Assembly (NCBI GenBank): GCA_031288745.1
Contig: JAITQT010000102.1
Coordinates: 1-13,645 of the forward strand
Source: Deltaproteobacteria bacterium
GTDB taxonomy: Bacteria; Desulfobacterota; Desulfarculia; Adiutricales; Adiutricaceae
Direction of reading: 5' to 3'
DNA: 13,645 nt
This document shows, one piece after another, positions 1 to 7,502 of the stretch (the stretch's first letter is position 1; the number at the start of each line of letters is the position of its first letter). The position numbers were made by a program, and so were the translations under genes. The notes beneath the pieces are model-generated. The model had not been told where the DNA came from, made no database searches, and worked only from the letters and a program-made list of their open reading frames with translations.

Positions 1-37
1 ATGAACGGAATCTAGACGCTGCAATTCGCAATTAACC

Positions 38-151
38 TTGATCGAAGCGCAAAAACCTATTAAAATCAAAATAGTCTAAAAAATTAACTAGTAATTTTGC
101 TATGTTACAAATTTAAGGATTGATAAAGGGGACTTTTTGCGCTGAGATCAA
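38..151. repeat. MITE-like repeat, copy A
   Basis: A 114-bp AT-rich non-coding unit with imperfect inverted ends: TTGATCGAAGCGCAAAAA at the left, and TTGATCTCAGCGCAAAAA when the right end is read on the other strand (16 of 18 match). A second copy lies at 13539-13645. The inner 98 bp of the two copies (46-143 and 13547-13644) have equal length and differ at 10 positions by hand alignment. The ends resemble those of the IS1182-like remnant at 10685-13535 (TGATCAAAGAGAAAAAACCC), so this may be a non-autonomous derivative of that IS family. It starts 18 bp beyond the stop codon of the radical SAM gene at 170 and could lie in its 3' transcript. Confidence 0.7.
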
Positions 152-169
152 CATTCACGACCAAGAAGG

Positions 170-1555
170 CTAATAAACGGACGCAGCTTTTTCGACGTAA
201 ACCTTAAAATTATGAGCGCACATGGGTATCAGCTGGCCGCCTTTCCGAAGGTAGTGGTTGCAACATTTAGATAGCCTAGCGAGATCTAAACAATAAGGAT
301 CCATAAAGGCATGAACAAAGACGCTTTTGACCATCTCCTTACCTAAGTCGAAAGCTTCCCCTGGGGTAAACTCGCGGCCTTCCAACCGTCTTAGAAAACC
401 CCTAGCCCTCTCAAGAATCTCAATATCTTCTGGATCTGAGGAAGCGGCGGCCCAGCGTTGGTAAATCTTATCTCTAATTATTTGGCTCCCCTCCAAATCG
501 AGGCCGGGAAAGGCGCGGTTGGCGGTGACCTCAAGATATTGCTCAAGACCCAAAAACTTTTTTAAGGACAAAAAACGACCTTCCCCGGCGTTAAAATAAT
601 AGGCCGAGGCAGCACAAGAAGGGTGTGAGCAGGCTATGGGGGTCATATCCCCCGGGGCCACGTTTTTGGAAGTCTCCAAGGCCTTAACCACCTCGTCTAA
701 GGCGGGGCGAATTTGAGGGCCAAAATTTCTATAAGCCTCCCCAACTACGGCCGCAGGCTGAATCATGAGGCTGAGGGCCTTGGAGTTAAAAAAAAAGTCG
801 GCGATAGCGCCTATCTCCCAATCGTTAACCCCTTTAGCTACCACGGCGGTTAGAGAGTAAGGCAGACCCTCTTTTTCGAAAATCTCAATAGTTTCAAGCT
901 TAGTTGAAAGTAGTTTCCGGCCCCTTAAGGTTAAATAAGTATTTTCGCTTAAGCCGTCAAACTGAAGGGCAGCCACGGTTGAGTAATTAACGAATAGTTC
1001 CCTTAAGGCCTTATCCTTAGATAACCTAAGCCCGTTGGTGGAAACGGTTAGCTGGGCCACGCCTAGCTCCGCAGCCACCTTAAGAAAGTCAGCGAACCGT
1101 GGATGAAGGGTCGGCTCGCCGCCTGAAAGGTTTACTAAGATTAACCCCCCTTCATATTCGGATAATTTATTCAAACACTCGGCGAAATCTTCGGGCGAAA
1201 GCCCAAATTCATCACCTTTGATTTTAAGACAAATCGGACAATTTAGATCGCAAAGACTGGTTATCTCGGCTATAGCTAAGCAGGTATGTTGTTGGTGTTT
1301 AGGACAAAGGCCGCAGGAATAGGGGCAGCCGATAAATTTTTGAGAAAACCTTCCCTTAGGCAAAACGGTGGGCTTATTATAGCCGCTCGAAGCTGCATAA
1401 TGCTCAGGCTCTGTTGAAATTATCTCCCTTTTTATCCCATGGACCGGACAGATCTTTTCCAACCAAACCGCCTCGTCGTCGCCCATAATCCTCGCCGGCC
1501 TAAACTCACGGCAGCTAAGACACCAAGCTGAGGTTAAGGAAAAAAGCCTACTCAT
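170..1555 (-). CDS. Radical SAM protein, COG1964 / tetraether-synthase-like (paralogue 1)
   Basis: 461-residue radical SAM enzyme. Numbering from ATG at 1555, it has an N-terminal CxxC (C12, C15) with C36 and a following PVH, a second cluster motif CPYSCGLCPKH (C77, C81, C84), the radical SAM triad C102-x3-C106-x2-C109, the SAM-binding GGEP (145-148), and a C-terminal segment DPYCLDLARLSKCC followed by LIPMCAHN. This order matches the COG1964 family, which includes archaeal tetraether lipid synthase and MJ0619-like enzymes; several Fe-S clusters plus a small N-terminal metal site would be expected. An upstream TTG at 1576 is possible, but ATG at 1555 forms an ATGA overlap with the stop of the preceding gene (1552-1554), so translational coupling favours it. 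The stop is TAG. The substrate is unknown: C-C coupling or C-methylation of a lipid or cofactor is an inference from the family. No close partner besides paralogue 2 is seen downstream. Confidence 0.85.
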   Translation of the reverse strand: MSRLFSLTSAWCLSCREFRPARIMGDDEAVWLEKICPVHGIKREIISTEPEHYAASSGYNKPTVLPKGRFSQKFIGCPYSCGLCPKHQQHTCLAIAEITSLCDLNCPICLKIKGDEFGLSPEDFAECLNKLSEYEGGLILVNLSGGEPTLHPRFADFLKVAAELGVAQLTVSTNGLRLSKDKALRELFVNYSTVAALQFDGLSENTYLTLRGRKLLSTKLETIEIFEKEGLPYSLTAVVAKGVNDWEIGAIADFFFNSKALSLMIQPAAVVGEAYRNFGPQIRPALDEVVKALETSKNVAPGDMTPIACSHPSCAASAYYFNAGEGRFLSLKKFLGLEQYLEVTANRAFPGLDLEGSQIIRDKIYQRWAAASSDPEDIEILERARGFLRRLEGREFTPGEAFDLGKEMVKSVFVHAFMDPYCLDLARLSKCCNHYLRKGGQLIPMCAHNFKVYVEKAASVY

Positions 1556-3060
1556 CGAGCGCCGTCGCCAGCCCAAAAACGGGGGTCCGCAAGTCGATGG
1601 ATTAAATTATAAGAGCAGGCTGGGATCAATCTTCCGCTTTCTTCAGGCACCAAATCCCCGCACATCCCCGCTCTTGTCAAATCGAAGTTGTCCTCGTCCA
1701 TATGGGCGTGAATGGTCAGAGTTTTAACAAAGTCGAAAGCTTGTCTCTCTTTTTGGCCGCAAATCTGAGACAAATTAAATCCCCCCTCCCGGCCCCTAGC
1801 CTCTATAAGGCCAAAGAAGACTTCGATTAATTTTTTTATCAGCCTTAATTCTTCTCTCCTTGCGCCAAAGGCCCACAAATCGTTCACCTTGAAGCGAAAA
1901 TCAGAAATCAATTCGTCGGTAAGTCTTATTATGTAGCTTTCTTTAGTTGTCCTATTTAATACCTCTTTATCGGCCAAAGAGGTCAAAGGGACCTTAACTT
2001 GGCCCTCGATTAGGTAATAGGCCACAGAGTAACACAAGGGATGATAGGAGCCGTGCGCGAAAAAGTCGCTCTGCTTAAATCCGGCTTCGCTAAGACCTTT
2101 TTCAACGTCTTCTAAACAAGCCCGATTTTTTTGCTCAAATTTAGAACCATTAAAGCCGGTGTAGGCCACCGTCTGAATAATCGCCCCCTTAACGAAAGAC
2201 TTAAAAAAATACCTTTTTAAAATATGTGGGATCTCGCCGTCGTTTATACCAGGGAGCCAAACCGGGAGTAAGATTGTGGATACTCCGTGCTTTTCTAGCC
2301 TCTCTAAAGCCCTAAGCTTAAGCTCTACGATATCAGCCCCGTGGATAATTAGACTCGTTTTTGGTTCTAAAGTGTCAAGCGATAAGATGACCTGAGCCCC
2401 TGTTTGCTTTATTTTTTCAGCCAAACCTTCCTCTTGAGCGAGGCACAAACCATTGGTGTTTACTGTGACTATCCCAAAGGAGCGCCGAGCGCAGCGCTCT
2501 AAAAGCTCGGGTAAAAAAGGGTGCAAAAACGGCTCTCCGCCGGTAATATTTATGAGATCGAGAGATCTTGAGCAGTTCTCTATAACATCCAAAATCTTTT
2601 CCAATTCCTCGAAAGATTTGTAATAAACCAAATCGTCTCGGTTATGGGTAAAACAAATTGGACAAGAGAGCTGACACTGATTAGTAACTGAAAAGACGGG
2701 AAGCCTAAGACCGCCTATATGAAATTGGCACGGCCCGCAATCAAGTGGGCAGCCCTTTTGGGCGGGTTTTGAGTACTTAGAAGGGTTAACCTCAAGGCCC
2801 GAGCCCATACGCTCCTTAAACCACTCTTTCGTTCTAGCCACCACGGTCTTAATGGCCTCGCCCGCTGGGCAGACCCGCTCCAAAAAAACCCCTTCGGGGG
2901 TTAAGGCGTAAAAAGCTTGCTCGCTTTTTTGGCACCTAGGGCACCAGGCCAAGGTTCCGCCTAAGATTTCCGAAACGGGCAAAGCTTGAGACCCGTCTAA
3001 AGCACAATCGCAGTCAGGTCCGCAACCCAAGGCACCGATCAATGGTATTTTAACTTTCAT
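1552..3060 (-). CDS. Radical SAM protein, COG1964 / tetraether-synthase-like (paralogue 2)
   Basis: 502-residue paralogue of the next gene downstream with the same architecture: LAWCPRC (C40, C43) and C64, then CPLDCGPCQ (C104, C108, C111), the radical SAM triad C129-x3-C133-x2-C136, TGGEP (173-177), and a C-terminal MDEDNFDLTRAGMCGD followed by LIPACSYN. It carries an extra cysteine-rich N-terminus CGPDCDC (C13, C17, C19) that paralogue 1 lacks. The ATG at 3060 follows AAGGA at a normal distance, so the start is firm. The TGA stop overlaps the ATG of the next gene by four bases, so the pair is one transcription-translation unit. Divergence between the two suggests distinct substrates or a heteromeric enzyme rather than a recent duplication. 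Family assignment is strong; chemistry and substrate are not shown by the sequence. Confidence 0.85.
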   Translation of the reverse strand: MKVKIPLIGALGCGPDCDCALDGSQALPVSEILGGTLAWCPRCQKSEQAFYALTPEGVFLERVCPAGEAIKTVVARTKEWFKERMGSGLEVNPSKYSKPAQKGCPLDCGPCQFHIGGLRLPVFSVTNQCQLSCPICFTHNRDDLVYYKSFEELEKILDVIENCSRSLDLINITGGEPFLHPFLPELLERCARRSFGIVTVNTNGLCLAQEEGLAEKIKQTGAQVILSLDTLEPKTSLIIHGADIVELKLRALERLEKHGVSTILLPVWLPGINDGEIPHILKRYFFKSFVKGAIIQTVAYTGFNGSKFEQKNRACLEDVEKGLSEAGFKQSDFFAHGSYHPLCYSVAYYLIEGQVKVPLTSLADKEVLNRTTKESYIIRLTDELISDFRFKVNDLWAFGARREELRLIKKLIEVFFGLIEARGREGGFNLSQICGQKERQAFDFVKTLTIHAHMDEDNFDLTRAGMCGDLVPEESGRLIPACSYNLIHRLADPRFWAGDGAR

Positions 3061-3124
3061 ACGCTTCCTTATTGTAACTATTACAGCCTTATAGCCCGGG
3101 CGAGGTCGATTTTATCGCCGATTA

Positions 3125-3145
3125 GAGATAGGCCCTATGAATCTC
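3125..3145. promoter_or_regulatory. Inverted repeat upstream of the radical SAM pair
   Basis: GAGAT (3125-3129) and ATCTC (3141-3145) form inverted arms around a near-palindromic centre (ATAGGCCCTAT). It lies 65 bp before the ATG at 3060 and could be an operator or a transcript hairpin. No convincing -35/-10 pair was found beside it, so the role is a guess. Confidence 0.2.
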
Positions 3146-3265
3146 TTAAGCATTTAGCCTAAAACATTTTTTTTAAATCCAAGGATGGTCGCTAGGTTTT
3201 CACAGAGGACTTTAAGCTCTGATCATTGAAGATCATAGCCAAGGGAAAGAAGAAAATCCTCTCGC

Positions 3266-3496
3266 TTAGAGACGAGACATTAACGCTTCGATATTATAAA
3301 CGATCACTAAGCGTACAAAATTGTCTCCCAGAGCATCTCGGAAGTAAACCAAACCTATTAGATCGCTTAAATTAAGGCTCACGAACAATTTTATTTCTTT
3401 AGAGGCTACTCTCCCGGCCTGGTCTTCCAACACTAGAACGACCTTTTGGCCAGATAGGGGCGAAAATGCTATACTCTGACCTGATGTTACGTCTAT
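3266..3496 (-). pseudogene. Orphan reading frame, possible gene remnant
   Basis: The minus strand is open for 76 codons before TAA (3266-3268), and the open frame is bounded upstream by an in-frame TAA at 3497-3499, directly after the gajB stop. There is no ATG near the front. The only plausible start is GTG at 3433, preceded by AAAAGG, giving 55 residues. The translation is protein-like (segments VVLVLEDQAGRVASKEIKLF and LGDNFVRLVIVYN), and its G/C-richer codons resemble the core genes more than gajB. I do not recognise a family. It is either a small gene or the 3' end of a gene whose front was removed or displaced when the Gabija module arrived. The rest of 3061-3499 holds nothing else I can support. 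Confidence 0.35.
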
Positions 3497-3499
3497 TTA

Positions 3500-5350
3500 T
3501 TATTTTAAAGAAATAGCTTGGCTACTAATGAAGCGCGACGGTTTTTGTGCCTTATCGCTGCCCCAAGGCATAGTCTTTATCTGCGGATAAGACAAGTAAC
3601 ACAATCGCTTTGCCCGCGTAACCGCGACATAAATGTTGTTCTTTTCCTGAGTTATCGCTTCGTCTCCCTTAATCACAGCTCGGTAGTCTGGAAATGTCCC
3701 CTCCGTTAACCCTATAACGAATACAACCTCAAATTCAAGTCCCTTTGACATATGACCGGTTAGTAAGGACACCCCCGTTTGCGTTTTTTCTTGCGTATTA
3801 CCAAGAGAAATTGCGTTACGAAACGCAATTAACGTTCGATGTTCTCTCGCTACTTGACTCTTGAATTTATCCCAGTGATTTTGCCATTCATAAATATCTT
3901 TTTCAAGCAAATACCTATCGTCATCCGATAAATCTGATGGGAAAAATTTTTTTAAGTCCTCAAGAACTCGGTCAAAATAAAGAACCTCGCCGCTGGATAT
4001 TTGCCTTAACGCAGTAATCAGCCAGGCGAATTTACTACCGGACAACAACTCTTCTATGAGAATTTTTACATTAGAACAATCCTTGCCTTTTGATAAATCC
4101 TTCGATACTAACTTGCATAGCTTCTGCCGGTGAAATTCGTCAATAGGGTTCTTAATTAAGCTAAGGGTAAGGTCAAAGACTTCCATGTAATCGGTTTCGT
4201 AAGCTATGCCTGATTGAGTATTTTTATAAAAGAATGGGATCCCCCCTTTCTTTAACTCACTTTCAACTTGGGAGAGTACATATTTATTTCGAGCAATGAC
4301 TGCGAAGTCGTCGTATTTCAATGGATTCTCAATGTCCTTATGTCCGCTGTTCATAAGATTTTCAATCGCGCTGCGAACTGCTTGCGCCTCGGCCAATTCA
4401 TTGATATAAGCGGTGATTTTAAACTCGCCCTCATAGAGATACCTTGAAAGGTCGTCCGTATTATCGAAAAGAGAATTAGAGAAACGGATTATTTGTTTAG
4501 CTGAACGAAAGTTCTCTTCCAATTTATAAATCGTAGGCTTAAAATCACGTACAAATAATTCTGACATATACTTGCTATTTGAACCATTAAAGGCATAAAT
4601 TGATTGATTTTCATCGCCAACCAACATTATATTATAAAAATAGAAACTACAAAGTATTCGTATAATATTATATTGAGCATTATTTAAGTCCTGCGATTCG
4701 TCAATGCAGATGAATCGATAGACAGAGTTATAGAGCTTTACCACATTAAGATTGTCCGCGAGTATTCTATAGGCGTAAAAAAGGATATCGTCAAAATCCA
4801 TAGCATTTTGGTTGAAAAGCGCGTCGTTGTACTGTCGATATATCGCTGAAATAGGATCGCATGATTCAGGCACCATTAAAGAACGCTTAAACTCTGAAAT
4901 CGCCGAAAGGCACCTGGCTATAAACGTTTTCGGGTCTCCTTGCCGCTGAAGATTCATTTCTATTCCAGCTTTGTCGGAGATAACGCTTCTTAGGATAGCG
5001 ATTCTATCAGTTTCATTTTCAAACAGCGAAATATCTGGGCGCAGTCCGATTAGATAACCCCTTGACTGAATGATTTCAAGGCAAAATGAATGTATGGTGC
5101 CAATTGTAACGCGCTTTATGGCGTCTCCGACTTCCCTATCAGTTTCAAGTCTTAAACGAATTTCTTCCGCTGCCATATTGCTAAACGTCAAAGCCAAGAC
5201 TTTACTGCGTTTATTGACAATCAAAAGGCGCTTGACGCGTTCGGTAAGAACCCGCGTTTTTCCGCTCCCCGGCCCAGCTTTGACCAGCAATGGGCCGTCA
5301 ATATGCTCTACAATTTGCTTTTGTTTTGGCGATAGATTCATTTTAATCAT
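3500..5350 (-). CDS. gajB: Gabija anti-phage system helicase GajB (UvrD/Rep-like)
   Basis: 616-residue superfamily 1 helicase with the complete UvrD motif set: Q motif LSPKQKQIVEHI near the start, motif I AGPGSGKT (25-32), Ia LALTFSNMAAEEI (about 52-64), II DESQ (217-220), III VGDENQSIYAFNG (244-256), IV ENFRS (279-283), V TGHMSKGLEF (531-540) and VI NNIYVAVTRAK (571-581). The identification as GajB rests on its pairing with the OLD-type nuclease immediately upstream; in known Gabija systems GajB assembles with a GajA core and both are needed for defence. It is longer than the well-studied Bacillus cereus GajB, which is near 500 residues. The ATG at 5350 overlaps the gajA stop by 8 bases; a second in-frame ATG at 5341 lies one base past that stop. 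Neither has a clear ribosome-binding site, so coupled translation is likely. Base composition is more AT-rich than the flanking enzymes, consistent with acquisition. Confidence 0.88.
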   Translation of the reverse strand: MIKMNLSPKQKQIVEHIDGPLLVKAGPGSGKTRVLTERVKRLLIVNKRSKVLALTFSNMAAEEIRLRLETDREVGDAIKRVTIGTIHSFCLEIIQSRGYLIGLRPDISLFENETDRIAILRSVISDKAGIEMNLQRQGDPKTFIARCLSAISEFKRSLMVPESCDPISAIYRQYNDALFNQNAMDFDDILFYAYRILADNLNVVKLYNSVYRFICIDESQDLNNAQYNIIRILCSFYFYNIMLVGDENQSIYAFNGSNSKYMSELFVRDFKPTIYKLEENFRSAKQIIRFSNSLFDNTDDLSRYLYEGEFKITAYINELAEAQAVRSAIENLMNSGHKDIENPLKYDDFAVIARNKYVLSQVESELKKGGIPFFYKNTQSGIAYETDYMEVFDLTLSLIKNPIDEFHRQKLCKLVSKDLSKGKDCSNVKILIEELLSGSKFAWLITALRQISSGEVLYFDRVLEDLKKFFPSDLSDDDRYLLEKDIYEWQNHWDKFKSQVAREHRTLIAFRNAISLGNTQEKTQTGVSLLTGHMSKGLEFEVVFVIGLTEGTFPDYRAVIKGDEAITQEKNNIYVAVTRAKRLCYLSYPQIKTMPWGSDKAQKPSRFISSQAISLK

Positions 5351-7214
5351 CTGTATCGAAGTTACTAATGCTAATCTGCTTATTTTTCGCGACCACCTTT
5401 TGTAACAATAAGAAAAGAGCCGCTACTTTCTTAGGTATGCGTTTTTCCTTATCAGTCGAGGCCACGATTTTCTTTGCGACAGCCTTTGCGTATCTGGTCT
5501 TGTTTTCCAAACATAAATCGATTAAAGCGTCAACTCGTCCATTTTCAATATCAGTCTTGTAATCTCTTTTAGTCTCTTTGTTTAACTTCTTCGCGATTTT
5601 ATTACTCCGATTCTGTTTATCTTTTAGGTCAATATATTTATCTAAAAACTTTTCATCGTCTTCATAATCGCAAATAGCCTTAATAATGTCATCGCCGTAG
5701 CCTTCGCTAATTAAATACGTTTCGTACTCATGATCATTTTCAAGCTTAACCACATTATTTAGTAATTCACTAGTATCCTTGCCAAAAACACTCTCAACGG
5801 CACCTTTAACAGTTTTATCTGTCTCGCTTTCACCGTCGCTAAAAATAAACCATGTTAGGCCAACGGTCTCAATTAGTGATAAATAAGGGTGATATTTTTG
5901 CCCACCCGCGCTGATAATGCTAACGCCATATATATACGGAGCACAGCCAAAATATTCATTAAAAAAAATCGACAAAGCGATTTCCTCCGTTATTCCTTCG
6001 CAAAGAATTACCGCAGAAGCAAATAGTAAATCAGCTCGAGTGTTAATAACTTCACGAAATATCTTTTCGTCATCGTCGTTAGACTTGCGCTCTTTAAAGC
6101 TTCTTACGACAGTCTTTCCGCCGCGTTTGCTAAAATATATAATGTCAGTCAAGGCCGACTGAGCAACTATGTTTGGCGAGTGCGTACTAACAACCTTTTG
6201 CCCCTTGAAATGGGAGATCTGTTCAAATAGCCGCCTTTGTGCTTGCGGATGCAAATGAGCTTCAGGTTCTTCCATTGTTAGTAAAAAAAACTGTTCGGCA
6301 TCATCGCCTCCGTCTTCTTTTATTATTTTATTTTTCATTTCCACAAAGGCGGACATAGATAAAAATGAAATCCAACTGCGAGTTCCATAGCCGTGTTGCG
6401 ATACTGGGAATGGAGCGGCATCACCATCTTGCATCACTATATCCATGCCTTTATTTAGGTCGGAAATTTTCCGAGCCAAAGGTTCTATTTCTACTTTACT
6501 AGAAAACGACCCTATTGTTTGACCAATTGAGGAGATACTTATTTGCGTCTGCCGCAAGGATGGGATATTCTCAATAATTTTGGTATTGGCGTCGTTAAGA
6601 CAGGCCTCTATCTCGTCTATAGCTTCTTTTGATAAATCTTTGCTTGATGTGAGGCGACCAAAATAAGAATTTCGATTCCGTAAATCCTGAACTATATCCC
6701 TGTTTGCATCCATGTAAAAGCACTGTAAGTAAATTCGCATATCCTCATTGAAGACACTTGATTTGGATTCTATCAAGGTATCCTCAAAGCTGTCTTTCCA
6801 TTCCAAGATGCAATGACGAATCAGCCCATAGCTATATTTTATCGGGTCGAACTTTATCTCCATTCGTATACCAACAAAGTTATAATCACCAATTGTTCTA
6901 ATCCAAGTATCTGTAAATATTTCTGTCCAGAATTTAGAAAAAGATAAACAGATAACTCCATTTTCATCGGTAGGTTGAAATTGAATATCAATATAGGCCT
7001 CTTTCTTTCGCTCTAATCTCTCGTCGCGAGCGACAAAGATATCCTCCTCTGAAATTTCTGATGTGCCAGAGACGGCAAGGTTAAGGGCTTTTAAAAAATT
7101 TGTTTTCCCAGAGTTATTCTGCCCAATTAAGAGAGTGTTCGTCCCCAAATCTAATGTTAGAGATTCAATTGAGCGGTAATTTTTGATTCTTACCTTAGAT
7201 AATAATATTCCCAT
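5343..7214 (-). CDS. gajA: Gabija anti-phage system OLD-type ATPase/TOPRIM nuclease GajA
   Basis: 623-residue two-domain protein. The N-terminal ABC-like ATPase has Walker A GQNNSGKT (31-38), a signature-like segment SQHGYGTRS (272-280), Walker B FFLLTMEEPEAHLHP (309-323; E315/E316) and a switch-histidine motif STHSPN (343-348). The C-terminal TOPRIM nuclease domain starts at about residue 400, with VILCEGITEE (402-411; E406) and SDGESETD (459-466; D460, E462, D466) as likely metal ligands. This is the OLD-family layout. With a UvrD-like gene overlapping its 3' end, it matches GajA, a DNA-nicking endonuclease held inactive by NTPs until phage infection depletes them. The ATG at 7214 follows GAGAGGG at good spacing. 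It is the first gene of its own pair: the preceding gene ends 288 bp away and a possible promoter lies at 7252-7280. All key residues are present, so the system looks intact. Confidence 0.9.
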   Translation of the reverse strand: MGILLSKVRIKNYRSIESLTLDLGTNTLLIGQNNSGKTNFLKALNLAVSGTSEISEEDIFVARDERLERKKEAYIDIQFQPTDENGVICLSFSKFWTEIFTDTWIRTIGDYNFVGIRMEIKFDPIKYSYGLIRHCILEWKDSFEDTLIESKSSVFNEDMRIYLQCFYMDANRDIVQDLRNRNSYFGRLTSSKDLSKEAIDEIEACLNDANTKIIENIPSLRQTQISISSIGQTIGSFSSKVEIEPLARKISDLNKGMDIVMQDGDAAPFPVSQHGYGTRSWISFLSMSAFVEMKNKIIKEDGGDDAEQFFLLTMEEPEAHLHPQAQRRLFEQISHFKGQKVVSTHSPNIVAQSALTDIIYFSKRGGKTVVRSFKERKSNDDDEKIFREVINTRADLLFASAVILCEGITEEIALSIFFNEYFGCAPYIYGVSIISAGGQKYHPYLSLIETVGLTWFIFSDGESETDKTVKGAVESVFGKDTSELLNNVVKLENDHEYETYLISEGYGDDIIKAICDYEDDEKFLDKYIDLKDKQNRSNKIAKKLNKETKRDYKTDIENGRVDALIDLCLENKTRYAKAVAKKIVASTDKEKRIPKKVAALFLLLQKVVAKNKQISISNFDTDD

Positions 7215-7251
7215 TGTATACCCTCTCGATACTTAAATTGACAGGCATCAA

Positions 7252-7283
7252 AATATATTAATACTCATTTATACTATTAATAT
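7252..7283 (-). promoter_or_regulatory. Candidate gajA promoter overlapped by an inverted repeat
   Basis: Read on the minus strand, a -35-like TTAATA (7275-7280) and a -10-like TATATT (7252-7257) are separated by 17 bases, placing a start site about 30 bases before the gajA ATG. A perfect 9-bp inverted repeat (ATATTAATA at 7255-7263, TATTAATAT at 7275-7283, 11-base spacer) covers both boxes, as an operator would. The region is AT-rich, so chance similarity is a real alternative. Confidence 0.35.
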
Positions 7284-7502
7284 CTTTAGGAAACTAAATC
7301 TATCGATCTTAGGACGCAGCCCAGACCAATTTGCCAAAATAAAAGTAGGTTAAATCGTCTTTAAGTTTGACTAGAAAGATTAAAGGCACTATTTAAAGAT
7401 ACTCCTGAAAGCCGCAAAAAAAGCTCTAACCACAACTAATAAGAACTCAAGTCTTTCTTCGGCTCATAAGGGGTTCTCAATCTTGCCTTTCTATAGCATA
7501 GC
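7284..7502. other. Intergenic region, degraded-looking
   Basis: This lies between the desulfurase stop and the gajA promoter region. No intact gene, RNA or clear terminator is visible. One 27-codon minus-strand stretch (7309-7392, ending LTYFYFGKLVWAAS) is bounded by stops and may be coding debris. The region may be a junction left by insertion of the Gabija module. Confidence 0.3.

Noticed and set aside
1555..1576. TTG at 1576 as the start of the 170-1555 gene
   Set aside because: It adds seven arginine-rich residues inside the preceding gene; ATG at 1555 gives the common ATGA overlap.
5070..5405. 111-codon plus-strand frame across the gajA/gajB junction
   Set aside because: It lies antisense to two genes with full motif sets, lacks any recognisable domain and has no ribosome-binding site.
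7309..7392. 27-codon fragment read as a gene
   Set aside because: It is too short, has no start and no recognised family; kept only as a note in the intergenic entry.
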